From Annona cherimola (lineage: Eukaryota; Streptophyta; Magnoliopsida; Magnoliales; Annonaceae), in assembly GCA_030490835.1 (NCBI GenBank), contig CM059977.1, forward strand, positions 8,646,765 through 8,710,764: 64,000 nt of DNA, read 5' to 3'. The translations under genes and the position numbers were made by a program. Shown piece by piece: positions 45,368 to 57,969 of the stretch (within the stretch, counting starts at the first letter, position 1; the number at the start of each line of letters is the position of its first letter). The notes under the pieces are model-generated. The model had not been told where the DNA came from. It worked only from the letters and a program-made list of their open reading frames with translations, and ran no database searches.

Positions 45368-47663
45368 TTATATGGTCTAGCTAACCTCCAATAATTATCC
45401 AGCTTTTTTTTGAAGTATAGTTATTCAGCTTTTTAGTTAATTAACTTCTGGCGCAATTTTATATTAAAAAAAAAAAACTTCCGCGGCAACTAGTATAAAC
45501 AAACTTCTACGCAATAAATTTTGTTTTATGTAGATAATTTTTTAGTCGTATATAATACATAGTTGGCATGTTTGTTTTTCGTATACTTGATCATTTAACT
45601 TTAAATAGTGATTTTTACTGGTGGCTTTTGGTTAAATGTACCCATTTTTCACATTATATGCATCAATAAATAATGTTTAATTCATCTATTAAAATTTAAT
45701 TGCAAACAGCAATAGAACTTTAATTACAATTAATATAGGACTTAGCTGTATGCAATCAAATTAACGCATTATTAGTTCTCCATGCCTGTACTATATTGGG
45801 GCCCACAATCTATGGATCGGATTAATGTAAATTGGAACCATGTGAGTGGAAGTTCGAGGATACACATGCATGGTTGGCAATATCCATGAGTATCATTTTA
45901 TTTTCTCTAGATTCATTGCTCCTAATCTCATACAATTCAAATCCATTGTAAAGTGCTAGCACGCGGTTAGCGTTGTAAGTAGGGTCCCTGTCACAGAACA
46001 ATAGATCCGGTTAAGAGTGCAACTAGTGCTCGTAAAATTCAGGTTTATTTTAATTTTATTTCTTAACTTTATTTATAAAAATATTGATTCTAATTTAATC
46101 TTATTTGAAAAATCTTGACTGTAAATTAAGTCTGGATTGAGTTTCATATTAAAATTTAGGTTGATGAATTTGTATTCTATTTAAAAGTCATAATTTTAGA
46201 ATTTTCTATAAATATATAATAATAACAAATCATATAAGTAAAAATAATAATATTTAACGAAACTATAGATTTTTTAAAAATATAGTAGTATAAATAATAT
46301 TTTTAGAAGAAAATTTAACATTGAAAACAAGACAAAAGAAGAAAATTAATGAATATAAAAATAAATGATAGAAATATAAAGATAAATATGAATGAAAATA
46401 ATATACTTTATTTATAATACAATAATAATGGGAAAATATACATATTTAAACATAAATATAAAGAAATATAGTTTAGGTATTATTAATATGATATATTTTA
46501 TAATAAATATAAAATGAAAAATTGGGTTGAGGTTCATTTTGAACTATACATCTTATTATATTCACAAATTGAGTTTTCCAAAATTTAGATGTTAAAAACC
46601 AAGTTTCAATAATGTTAGATTTATTGGCGAGTGAGTTCAAACTCAACCCAGCTCAAATTATACCCCGAAATCGAGGTTACCGAGAGCAAAAACAAAAGCA
46701 GCATTGGAAAGATTCCAAGTTTTCTGTCAAATTCCCAAGTCAAACTAAAAAGGGTCTTTTCTTCTTGTGACTATATAATATACGCTGGAGAAACGTTTCC
46801 TCACGAACCTCTACCTATCGCAAGCTAGACTGATGGTACGTACAACTTTTTGCAATTTTTGGTTGCCAATTGTACATAATTAATAGAAACAACTTTTTGC
46901 TAATAAAAACTCATATTGTATATTTAAAAGGTAGTATTGAAAAATTTTAAGAAGTAAAATTGATATATGTTAATTTTTTTATGGATAAAATTGCTATACA
47001 TATTAATTAAGAGATGAAAGATTTATTAAAAAAGGTATAAGTTTTTTCTCTGAGAATAAAAAATTCCATCCCATCGGGTGACCCTGGATGTCATGCACGA
47101 AAATTATCACGACCTTCATATATATTACCAGACCTATATTGAATTATAAGCATCCGAAGCAGCATGAAAGAAGCGTTTCATTGCATGATCCATAATCTTC
47201 AATTTTAATTTATTAATCTAGTTTAATAATACAAATAAGCTTCTCAATTATTTGTCGAGACAGTGGAATCAAAACCTTAGTTTGTTCGATCATATATGAT
47301 CCCACATAGTCTCACAGCAACCATATCTTGTGCTTTTATATGCACCGCAAGTTACTATACAATTAGTTCAAAATTAGCTCCATAAGTACTTAAATATATT
47401 AATATTTTATACAATTATTTATTCATGCACAAATTACATGTATGCAAAAATAATTTTAAAATTATTATTTATATCAAACTATTTTATAATATTAATTTTA
47501 TATAATTTTCAAATGAGATTCATTCACATATCCAATTTGGATGAAAATTGATATATTAATAAAATAAAAAATTCTAAGTACAATAGGTAAAGTAGATTAT
47601 AATTTTATGATTATGTAAAGTCTATTTTAAGGCAAATGCATTGTAAATTACTATTACATTTAA
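45368..47663. other. AT-rich intergenic DNA, no gene seen
   Basis: More than 2 kb of very AT-rich sequence. The small frame at 46631-46828 shows no family similarity. Nothing else could be supported. Confidence 0.4.
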
Positions 47664-47944
47664 GGGTGTGTTTGACAATTGATAAAAAATATCAAGTTAA
47701 AACTTTTCAATCTAAAACTTTTCACTCTCCACAACTATCATATTTTTTAATCATTTTTTCACACTTTCCTATACAACTACTCTATTTTTCAATCATTTCT
47801 ATACAATTATTCACATAACTAACCTATCTATTTTAACTTTATTCTCTTTACTACTCATCATTATCTCTATCATATCACATCATTTGACAACTTTTACTCT
47901 AAAAAATTTTTCATCAAAACTTTTATTCATTACCAAATACACCG
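47664..47944 (-). mobile_element. Best-bounded copy of the common Tourist-like MITE
   Basis: The 281-bp element starts GGGTGTGTTTG and ends CCAAATACACCG, and is flanked by TAA (47661-47663 and 47945-47947). The 3-bp TWA-type duplication and terminal match place the common MITE of this window in the PIF/Harbinger (Tourist) group. It serves as the reference for the other, less well-bounded copies. Confidence 0.78.
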
Positions 47945-47987
47945 TAAATCTACATGAACAAAACACTATATACATACATGTATCGTA

Positions 47988-48451
47988 GGGCGCCGATCTC
48001 CTGCACCCAGGAGCAGGCAGCGTCGCTTGTTCCTCGGCGCATACACCTATTTTTTTATTTTTTTTGAAATTTTTTTCATAAACTTGTTAGCCCAAGTGTA
48101 TTTAACATGTGTATAAATTTTTACCATTTTTGGAGATTTTTAGATCTTTATTTTTAATTTTTAAAAAATCAGTGGGCTGATTTTTGGAGATCAGTGGGCT
48201 GAAAATCAGTGGGCTGATTTTTACCATATAAATTTTTGGAGATTTTTAAAATTACTTAAAATGTCACTGATTTTCAAAAATAAAAAATAAATATCTAAAA
48301 TACTACAAAAATGTTAAAAATTTATACACATGTTAAATACACCTATATTAACATTTTTAGAAAAAAAATTTCATAAAAAATAAAAAAAATAGGTGTGTGC
48401 ACCCGGGAGCAGGTAACACTGCCTGCTTCCGGGTGCAGGAGATCGGCGCCC
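47988..48451. mobile_element. Mutator-like fold-back MITE, GGGCGCCGATC family
   Basis: The ends GGGCGCCGATCTCCTGCACC and GGTGCAGGAGATCGGCGCCC are perfect inverted complements. GTATCGTA occurs on both sides (47980-47987 and 48453-48460); with the adjoining base it is a 9-bp duplication with one mismatch. GC-rich termini surround an AT-rich core that shares AAGTGTATTTAACATGTGTA-type words with the elements at 26191 and 48548. Confidence 0.83.
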
Positions 48452-48547
48452 GGTATCGTAAGTCTAACAATGAATGTCCACTAGCGTACATATAACGAGG
48501 ATGTGACACAAGGATGTGATATGTGTCGATATATGCTAGAAAATTTC

Positions 48548-48966
48548 GGACCGTGATTTAATGCACTCGAGTGCATTGAGCTTCAATGCGCCTGGTGCAT
48601 TAAACCCATTTTAATTTATTTTAATTTATTTTTTTTATTTTTTAAAATTTTTATACAAGTATTAATCTAAGTGTATTTAACATACGTATCAATTTTTAAC
48701 ATTTTTGAAGTATTTTTAGATATTTATTTTTTATTTTTTAAAATCAATGACATTTTAATAATTTAAAATTACCTAAAATGCCACTGATTTTCAAAAATAA
48801 AAATAAATATCTAAAATACTCCAAAAATGTTAAAAATTGATACACATGTTAAATATACTTAGATTAACACTTGTATGAAAAAACTTGAAAAAAAATAAAA
48901 AAAAAAGGGTTAATGCACCCAGGTGCACTAAAGCTCGGGGCACCCGAGTCCATTAAATCACGGTCC
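48548..48966. mobile_element. Mutator-like fold-back MITE, GGACCGTGATT family
   Basis: The ends GGACCGTGATTTAATGCACT and the inverse of ...CATTAAATCACGGTCC match. The flanks GAAAATTTC (48539-48547) and GAAAATTTT (48967-48975) form a 9-bp duplication with one mismatch. The core words (AAGTGTATTTAACAT, CCAAAAATGTTAAAAATT) are shared with the neighbour at 47988, less than 100 bp away. Confidence 0.82.
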
Positions 48967-48975
48967 GAAAATTTT

Positions 48976-50654
48976 ATCTTGCATACCTATGCATAATTAT
49001 ATTTATTCTCATGAAAAGGCACCTTACCATGGATGAAAGCAATGGTAGAGCCACACAGAGGTGAGAAGAGCGCATTGCCACTTACAAATTTTTTAAAACA
49101 AGAATTTCTCTTAATTTTTTTATTTTTTTTGAAAATTTTAGAAATATAGTTTATCTTACATAGTTTCTCCCCGCCCTGAAAGATATTATAACCTCTCCGC
49201 GGCAAATCCCCCATTAATTAAAGATATTAGGTCGACCACTACATGAAAGAGCCAACTGTTTCACTTTGTGAAAGATCTAAACCGTTCACCCTTCTATTTG
49301 TAACTATTTAATGCCGCCCAAGAGTTTGGTAGATCAGATTCTTTCTTCTAAGTCAACATAATCCGAGGTATTTTTTTTTTCCTACCTAAAAATGTGAGCC
49401 ATTCATTAAACTTGTGAGTCTATGAGTTTGAAGATTTTCCTTCTGGCAGACGGCATTTGGGCGGACTAGCATTCTTTGGACAAGGACTGCCTTCGAATGA
49501 GAAACTGCCAAGTGCAACGTAGCATGAAAACGTTATCATAATATATATAAATATAACTCATGCCGGCCAAGTGATCATATACTTTCCAAAACTTAGACTA
49601 GGCCTAACGCAGAGAACAATAATTTAGAAAAAGAAACTTTTAAATTTTTATTATATAACTGTTTTATTTTAGCAAGAAGTAGTGATCTTCCCAGTTTCTA
49701 TTTATTTGAATATAACAGATGACTTTTTTTATTGCTAATTAATTGCATGGGAGTTCGCTACTTTCACTTAATAACTATTCGTTTTGCAAAAGATGACTCC
49801 GTTTTATTGCCTCAATTTGTAAAATCAAAATTAAAAGGATTTTCTTTTATTTTTCTTAATTTCTATCCAACTAGATAACAAGGCTTTTAGAGAAACGTCT
49901 GAATGAACGCCACTCCTTAGCAATTTTTGTCGAAAATTTGGATTGTCTTTCATTAACTTTCAAAAACCTTTGATAAATAGATATCTTTTGCAAAAATAAT
50001 GCATTTCTTGGGATTTCTGTAATTTTCTAATTTACAGAAAATCATCAACACAAATTTTTAACGACATATCAGTAAGCTAATTTATTAGTGAACAGAGCAT
50101 TCCCTTGCAAAGAAATTAATTTCTACTGATTAGAATAAATTAGATTTTTCGAAGTATAATAACTTAGCTGTTTACACTAGGGTTTCGATGTCATGAATTT
50201 TGCAAAGCGGAAGCATTCATGAAATAGTTTGGAGGCGCTTAATGCTATGAAAATAACAATAAGTTATCCCAATAAAGATGGTTAATTAAAAATGACAGTC
50301 AAAATTTTCAAGAAAATCTTAAATGACCGATTGTTATGTGGCCAGCGGTGAACCGCGTGATTATGGGTAACCACAAAAAAAATTCTTTCCTTGATTTTTT
50401 TTTAAAATACATATGCGGTTATCAACTAGATCTTTTCATCCTATGATTTTTGACAATTCTTTAAAATTATTTAGTATTTTATTTTAATTTCTAAAAATCA
50501 AAAATAGGGTGTAAATACATGTGCCCCTGTTCTTTTTCGATTTTAAAAAATTAAAATAAAATATTAAATAAATTTAAAGTTTTTAAAATTTCGTAGGGTA
50601 AAAAAATATAAGTAGAGCTTTCAAATATACAAAAGAAGTTTAAATATATATATA
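48976..50654. other. AT-rich intergenic DNA, no gene seen
   Basis: No bounded element or credible frame was found over about 1.7 kb. Confidence 0.4.
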
Positions 50655-51035
50655 TATAGAAAATATTCTAGTGCATGTGACTGCACCGTGCAGTGTATGC
50701 ACTGTGGGCCCCGTATGATCATGAATGAGAAATTCACCCCGCCCATTGTATTTAGAATTGTTTATTTTATTAGTATACCAATTTTCATTTAAATACAACA
50801 TGTGTAGTCTCTATCTTAAATGATGCAAAATCAACGTAATAAAATAATTTAATATAAATACCAAGTTTAAACTTTAAAGTGGTATTTTTGACATTTGAAC
50901 CGTCTAAAGTATGATTTTTATATAGATAAATGATTGTATAAAGTTTCATTACAATCTAATATGTGTGGGGCCCATTTTATAGCGGACTACACCGTAATAC
51001 GATGCAGTCCGTCTGCACATGAATGAATATCTATA
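50655..51035. repeat. TIR element, TGTAAGTGG superfamily
   Basis: The left end ATTCTAGTGCATGTGACTGC pairs imperfectly with the right end GTCCGTCTGCACATGAATGA, and GTGGGCCCCG pairs with TGGGGCCCATT further in. The interior matches the families at 12745 and 14690 (GATAAATGATTGTATAAAGT). Ends approximate. Confidence 0.55.
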
Positions 51036-53454
51036 TATATTGGGTATGGGCTTTTTTGGGGGCAATCTCAAATTAAGAAGAAATCATTTCACCTGCTAAT
51101 GTCATGGTTGGGGTTGCGGATGGAGAAAAAAAATTGTGGTATGAGATTGTAGGAAAAGAAAAAATATTTTGAAAATTACGTGATTGATAAGAAATGACAG
51201 TGGTAAAGTTGAAATAAATAAGTCTGATGGAGGATAGCTAATATTAAACATGATTGAAATACATAGATAAAAATGAAAAAAATATAATTATTATTTAATG
51301 AAAGACTGTCGTCAGAAGCCGTGTTCACACCCCGTACCATCCCATACCATATGTGCTGAAAAGAAGAAGTGCAAACCTCGTGGGCACCGTCTGTAATGTC
51401 TAAATGCCGCCGTATTTTACTTTCTCCTATTTAGGTGTGGCAGCCGCCAAGAATTTGAGACGACTAATTAGGAAGATTTTTTTTTTTTTTTTTTAAAATA
51501 ATAAATAAATAAAGAAGAGAGTGATAGGGGTATGGATTCACATACAGCATTTGGACCGAGCCGCGTCATATATGGATTTATTTACATTCATGTTTGAAGA
51601 TTAATTTGTAATCCAAATGAGGTTTTCAATTGGTTAGCCACTTCATTAATTAAATGTGGAGTAGCTCAGCAAGTCCCGTTAGGAATATTGGGCTATTACA
51701 TGCCAAATAATGAAATGATTGGATTATGAATAGCGAATTAGTTACTGGTGGTCAACTCAACTCCAATTTGCTGTATAGATGCACATATATGTACGTGTGA
51801 AGTAATTAGAGGCAGAGATATTTAATGTTTTTGAACCTGTACCAATCTGTACTGGCAGCACTAGTAAAAGCTGTCGCGGCTTAGTTAAATATGGCTGAGA
51901 ATAAGAGCACATGCATAGGTCAGAAGACAGAAGTTGAGATCAAAGGTATAGATTCAAATGAAACACCCAGTTGGATCATACTCTATCTTGTTCACATTAA
52001 TCTATACTTACTGTATGATTTTTTTTTTAAAAATACTTTGTGACGTCTTCTCGCTCTCCAAACACACATTTCAATTGGTCTCAATAGCTAATTACTTCTT
52101 ATTTAATAAAAGTGAGTTTAAGTGTTTAACGTGTGAAAGTGATTTTTTTTTTCTAATTTAAACCATTTTAAAGGCATCGGATCTATTGTGATAGTTCATA
52201 TTATTTTTGAAAATCCAGTAATTGGAAGGTTAGTAAAATGATTTACATGACAATATGAAATAGGCCAAAGATGGATGGAAAATCAATCAAGAAGGTCCAA
52301 GGACCAAGACGGTAGTCGCAGGCAGAGGCTGGGGCATATGGGCCAAGATGAAAACACTGGGTTTCCACAAATATGACACGGCCCAGACCAGGAACTGATA
52401 AATACCAGAAAGTAACTAAGTGGTTTTTTTTTTTTTTTTTTTTTTTGAAATTTGGAAAAGTAAAATGACCTGCAAATATTAAGCCGTATGATATGGCTAA
52501 GGCTAAATTGAAAAAAAAAAATGAATAAAAAACTAAATTATCATTCTAAGTCTTAAGCTGAATACATAAAATCGTCTTTCAGATAATATAACCAAAATAT
52601 TTGAATAAATTAAAATAAATAATTGCATTAAATATTTGATGGGAAAGAATAGATATTTTGAGAACTGTATAATAATTATAAAGGGAATTGAGGAAATCAA
52701 AATTTATAAGCAGAAATTTTTGTTATGGTTCATTCGCAAAAGCCAGTCATCGCACTCATAGTGGCCTTCGCAATCCGAAAATTGTGACCCGATTGCTACT
52801 TTCTAGCTGCTCTTTGTAATTGTCGGCAGACCTGCAAGTCTATATTCTTCCTCCACGTGCAGGGTATTTTTCATTCCATGGTTTTGTATGACTTTTTATG
52901 CTGTCCCCATCAATCACTTTTAAAGATAAATTTAATTTTTAATTTTTAATTTTTTTTTTTATGTCTACAAGTGTTGATCTTTTGGTGGCTTCGATGCGTA
53001 TTTATGTTGTAAAAATTCTTAATAATTAAATTTTCGGAAAAAAATTATCTATCTTTCCTTATTTGCTCTACGACAGATATTATTTTTATTTATCGACATA
53101 ATTTTTTAATTATATTTTATTTTTTCTTTTATCTCACGTTTACATCAAGTAAGCAGAGTCTAAAGGGCAAAAAGACCTCGCCAGTCACTACTCTATGCAT
53201 ATGATCCGATAATACAATAAAATGCCGTTATTTTATTGAAAGAAAATAATATAAAACTATATATATATATATATATCTCATCATTAAATTCCGTTACTTA
53301 ATCCATGAATTTTTTAATATAAAATCCGAATCATCACAACAAAGTACTTATCCAACTCACAGAGAACGTGGATGATTGACGGCCCAGGCCCACCGTCACT
53401 CACCAATGATTCATCCACTTCCACTCCCGCCCCACACGTGACCGACGTCTGGGG
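51036..53454. other. Intergenic DNA, no gene seen
   Basis: Contains long T runs (51479-51494, 52423-52446) and a TA microsatellite (53258-53275). The frames at 51958-52161 and 53314-53580 have no support. Confidence 0.4.
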
Positions 53455-54176
53455 TAGGGGTGGGAATTGGGGCGGATCGACCTGTGACCTGACATTGACC
53501 CGACCCGTTTTTGGCCGGGTAAAATCAATATATTTTTGACCTGGTACAGGGATAGGTAAGAAATTTTGACCCGAATTCAAAAATAGAGTTGGGGTGGGTC
53601 GACCATGTCCCGACCCGAAGAGTCCGACCCGCCCCGCATATATAAATTTATTAAAAATTATAAGACTATATTGGAATATTATTATTATTTTCTTTCAAAT
53701 TTCTCTATATCAACAATAAAAGAATTAATTTATTCAAAAAGCAATATAAGAATCAATAAAAAAATTTGTATGTATATAACCCTTATGTGTAATTGTATAT
53801 TAATCTATTTTAATAAATGTATACTATATTTTCAAATGTTTTGTTTTCTTAATTATGTATTTTTTAATAATTAGTGAAATATTGAAACATATAATATTTA
53901 AATTTAGTATAGATGTATACTTATATTTGATAGATATATAAATTTTGAAAATTATCTTATTTAACCTGTATTTTGACCCGACCCGCTATTCCGAAACCGG
54001 TTCGATACCGACCCGAATTTTGTCCCTAGACCTGGTAGAAAAAGTAATAGTCAAACCGACCTTGTTCCGACCCGGTATAAAATAAAGGTCATAAAGGTCA
54101 AATAAGATTTTTAAAAAGTAAGGTCAGGTTTGGGCAAACCTTGACCCGTCCCGACCCGCACTGATTCTCACCCCTA
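53455..54176. mobile_element. Older hAT-like element, TAGGGGTGGGAAT family
   Basis: The ends TAGGGGTGGGAAT and ATTCTCACCCCTA are inverted complements with one mismatch. The arms are rich in GACCCGACCCG. The flanks TCTGGGG and TCGGGGG suggest a decayed target duplication. It is the same family as the split element at 2227-3637 and a relative of the two young copies at 2362 and 4861. Confidence 0.65.
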
Positions 54177-55049
54177 TCGGGGGCAATCAGTCGCACACGT
54201 GCTGTCAATTCAGTCCAATTTCTAGCACCATCTACTGGAGATATTTGGTTGACCCCGCTAGCCTTTTAATTTCCAAGGCAAATGGCGACAAAGCCAACCA
54301 TGACTAACCAATGGGGAAGAGATAAGGGCCACGTATGATCTGAAAAGTGCAGAGGATATTCCCGCAGCTAATCATCCCCCGCTTCGTTTGAATTGCAGCA
54401 GCCCAATAATTGTTATTGATGGCTGAAGGGTTACGGGGGGCTTAAATGAGATGGAGAAATAAGATGAATATTAATTAAGAACGAAAAAAAAATTTGTTTT
54501 GAAAATTAAGAAAAACTGTATTCAAAATTTTAAAAATTATCTATCTTGGGAATAAAAAAACTCATCCCGATTTAAGAGCTGAATACTTTCGAATATTGAT
54601 ACACATATTTTCAAAGTGCCCAAAATTGCAGGCTTAACCATCTTAATAACCATCTTAGAAGATTAATCAAACAAGTGATACAAATTAACTGCATGTTAGA
54701 GGTTAAAACGGTATTAAAATTCTAAATCTGCACTTCATTAAATTTACAATGTTAGGTTTGGCTGGAAAAAGAAGGGTCTTGCGTTGGGATCCAGCTTGGA
54801 AAGACAGGTATGAGTTGAAGGCACCGTTTAGATGGAAAGTTTTCTTCTCACACACATTTCAAAAATAATTTTACATTTCAATTACCCTACTACCTTATTT
54901 TTTCTATTTTTAGCCTTATATTTCAATTATTATTACACTATTATTATATTTTATAAAGATTCTCTTCTCCACTTCTCACCCTATCCACATTACCGTATGG
55001 TGTTAAGTATCAAACTTGTGTATTAATTGCGAGGCTCTAATATTATTTA

Positions 55050-55328
55050 GGGCATGTTTGTTTACAATAAAAAAATTTCAAACAAAAATTTTTTAATCTA
55101 AATTTTTTTATTTTTTACAACTATTCTATTTTTAATTATTTATTCACTTCTTCCTATATAACTACTTTATTTTTCAATTATTTTTATACAACTACTCATA
55201 CAACTAACTTATCTATTTTAACTTTATTTTTTTACTCCTAATTATTACTCGTATCATATCATATTATTCTTTACTAATTCAAAAAAAATTTGTGCTAAAA
55301 CTTTATTACTTCCTAAATACACCCACTA
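55050..55328 (-). repeat. Tourist-like MITE copy
   Basis: Begins GGGCATGTTTGTTTACAATA and ends TCCTAAATACACCC, with the family middle ACAACTAACTTATCTATTTT. Target duplication not clean. Confidence 0.6.
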
Positions 55329-55639
55329 ATACAAAAATATTAATTGCCTAGCTCTAAACAAAAAGCTGAAACCATCCATGAAAGTTTAAGGTGCTTGAGA
55401 GAAGCCAATATTTGGTTTGAATGTATTGAATTAGTTATATGTTTTGCTCAAAATAGAAAATTCTAGATACTGCCATACTAGCCAGCCAAAAATCTCTTAG
55501 GGTCGGTCTGTTGGGCTGTTGATTAGAAGGGATGACAGCTTTCTTGAAAAATCATATTTTTGGGAGTGAATCAAAATAGTGAAAAACCACCATCAATAGC
55601 ATAACAAATAAATAACAAAAATCTAAGAAGAGGCCCATA

Positions 55640-55940
55640 AGATACGGTTAGGCCCCAACTCCGTTATAAATTTTTTATTAATATATTAATTTATATATAT
55701 TTAATCAATCATTCAACTTTTATCATTTTTTGGTATTTTTAAATACAGAGGTATTATGGTAATTTTCTAGATTTGAAAATTACCGCAATACCCTTATGTT
55801 TAAAAGTAAAAATATATAAACAGATCAAAAAATGGTAAAATTTGGATTACAAATTAAACACACATAAATTAACATGTTTATAAAAAAATAAAAAAATTAA
55901 ACAAATATGCTAAACGGTCAGACGCTGTTGGGCACAACTA
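55640..55940. repeat. Fold-back element
   Basis: The centre reads GAGGTATTATGGTAATTTTC, then GAAAATTACCGCAATACCC after a few bases, so the arms are inverted complements with a very short loop. Pairing extends outward through TTATCATTTTTTGG and AAAAATGGTAAAA. Outer ends approximate. Confidence 0.55.
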
Positions 55941-56314
55941 TGGTGGGTCACATGTGATCCCACCTTATATAACAATGACTTTCTCCTTGTTCCCTGACTT
56001 GCTATTCTCTAGGGATTTAATGTGATTGTTCTATGGATAATGCGTTTCTTGTATGGAATGTAAAATTTTGATATGTGGGCCAACGCGTGCAAACCATGTC
56101 ATTTGATCATGAGTCTGATTTAATTTTCATCAAATTCCAATTCCATCTGATACTTTCTAATAGTAATCCTATTTATTATTAGTATCACCTGTACTCTTCA
56201 GTCATTATCTTTTAATTGTTTTAACCTTATTCAAGGATGTAAGTTCGAATGATGTGCTTCATGCATCCATAAAACTGTCAGAGTATCCGCAAGTAAATAT
56301 AACGAGGCTATATA

Positions 56315-56315
56315 C

Positions 56316-56352
<37 letters not shown>
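56315..56352. repeat. GT/GA microsatellite in the CCT gene leader
   Basis: A short GTGTGTGT run passes into about 14 GA units that end directly at the ATG at 56353. The repeat is thus the last part of the 5' UTR or core promoter. GA-rich leaders are common in plant genes, but length changes here would alter the leader itself. Confidence 0.8.
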
Positions 56353-56357
<5 letters not shown>

Positions 56358-57969
56358 TCAAGGAGGGGTAGTGGTGCTATCCAGTCCAAAGCTAGGAAGC
56401 CCAAAGAAAGAAGAGGAAGTGCCGCCATACAATCCCAAGCTGAGAAGCCCCAAGAAAGAAGAAGATGAACAAGTGGTGGAGGAAATGATGATCAGCGCCG
56501 ACGGCCAGACCGACATCATGGAGGAAATAGAGAGCATTTTTGGTATCGCAGACGAACAGAAGTCGGAGGACAACATGTTTGCAGGCAGTGAGTGGGATTT
56601 CATGGAATTCGAAGGCTTGTCAAGAGGAGAGGAGGAAAAAGAAGAAAGAGGGGAGCAATATAACAAGAGACTGAAGATGGAAGATCAGTTCTTATTAGAG
56701 GAATGTGATGATCACAATCATGTTAGTGTTGTTGTGAAGAGAGAAAATCTTGGGTTTTGGGAGGAGGAGAAGACCATATCTCTGAACTTGAACTACCAGG
56801 AGGTTTTAGATGCATGGTCGGATGGACGTTCACCATGGGCTGATGATTATTCTCTATCTACTGCCAATGAGGTTTTTGTAAGTATATCTTAATTACTCCC
56901 ATCACTGTCTTCACTCATTCAGATCATTTTTCAATCTGGATCCTTGATGGGCCATCTTTTAAAACTACGATAGATCCGACCATCCTGACTATGTCACTGC
57001 AAGAATATGATCTAATTGGAGAAGAATTGTAGGGTCAGCCGTGTACACTTCACAAGCAGGCAATTCTACAGTAGAATCGTCATTGGTCCACCTAGTGGGA
57101 CACCTTTTTTTTTTTTTGCCCCCCCTCAACGGTAGTCTTTCCAATAACTGGCTTGGCCTTGGTCTTCATTCAATCAGAAAATTGTACCCAACAGAAAACA
57201 GTCCACGGAAGTTTCTTTCCTTTTTCAAAACTTGGGTTTCCCTTTGCTTTTATGTCAACCTATTCCTGGAACATCTGAATTAAAACAGGACCAATTGTTT
57301 TTCGTTTTTCGTTTTTTGTTTTTTTTAAGCACTGGGTTGCAACAGTAAGATTTCAAGTAGTAGGATTATCCAACCAGCCTGGATTTTTTACACCATGGTC
57401 CACAACTTTCAGTACAAAAGATCACGTCTATCCGCATTAAAGGTTCACAATGCCCAATTAGCTTAACTTGTCATTCTTGCCTGCTTCAATGTTGTAAACA
57501 TGCGTATTTCCTGTTTCTTCAAATGTCGAAGATAGGAGAAGTGCCAATAATGGAAGAAGAGAAGAGGAGAAGAGAAGCTCGAGTGATGAGATATAAAGAG
57601 AAGCGCCAAAGCAGGCTGTTTTCAAAAAAGATAAGATACCAAGTTCGTAAGCTCAATGCAGAGAAAAGACCAAGGCTTAAGGTGCGAGTCTTTTCCCCCT
57701 AATAACTTTATCTGCGCATCTATTGAATAACTATGGAAAAATTACGTTGTGGGTGAGTCGAGTTTTTACTATTATGGGTTGCATTTTAAAGCGAATGGCA
57801 GGACTCAATTTCTAGCCATGACAGAAAAGATTTCTAGATTGGAAGGGATCAGATTAAACAGCAGAAAATTAGATGATGTATTTAAATTCGTCACTCCATT
57901 TTCGACTAATGGTCCGGTTTCTTGCAGGGCCGGTTCGTGAAGAGAATTCCTGACAAGATGCTGAGATGA
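56353..57969 (+). CDS. CCT-domain protein of the CMF type (CIA2/ASML2-like)
   Basis: CCT proteins are nuclear regulators; single-CCT (CMF) members act in plastid-gene, sugar-response and flowering control. Three exons: 56353-56877, 57532-57681 and 57928-57969; 238 residues, phases all 0. An upstream in-frame ATG at 56254 would add 33 residues encoded partly by the microsatellite, so 56353 is preferred. The N-terminus has a short duplicated motif ([11 protein letters not shown] and [11 protein letters not shown]). The middle is strongly acidic. [19 protein letters not shown] is the CMF-specific motif. The CCT motif at the C-terminus ([20 protein letters not shown], then [20 protein letters not shown] and VKR) is complete and split by the last intron. 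No B-box zinc finger or receiver domain is present, so it is not a CONSTANS or PRR protein. The exact subgroup is inferred. Confidence 0.88.

Larger units (their letters stand above)
54177..56300. other. Intergenic DNA upstream of the CCT gene
   Basis: Holds one Tourist-like MITE (55050-55328) and a fold-back (55640-55940). The final 350 bp are the likely promoter of the CCT gene. No clear TATA box was seen. Confidence 0.4.
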
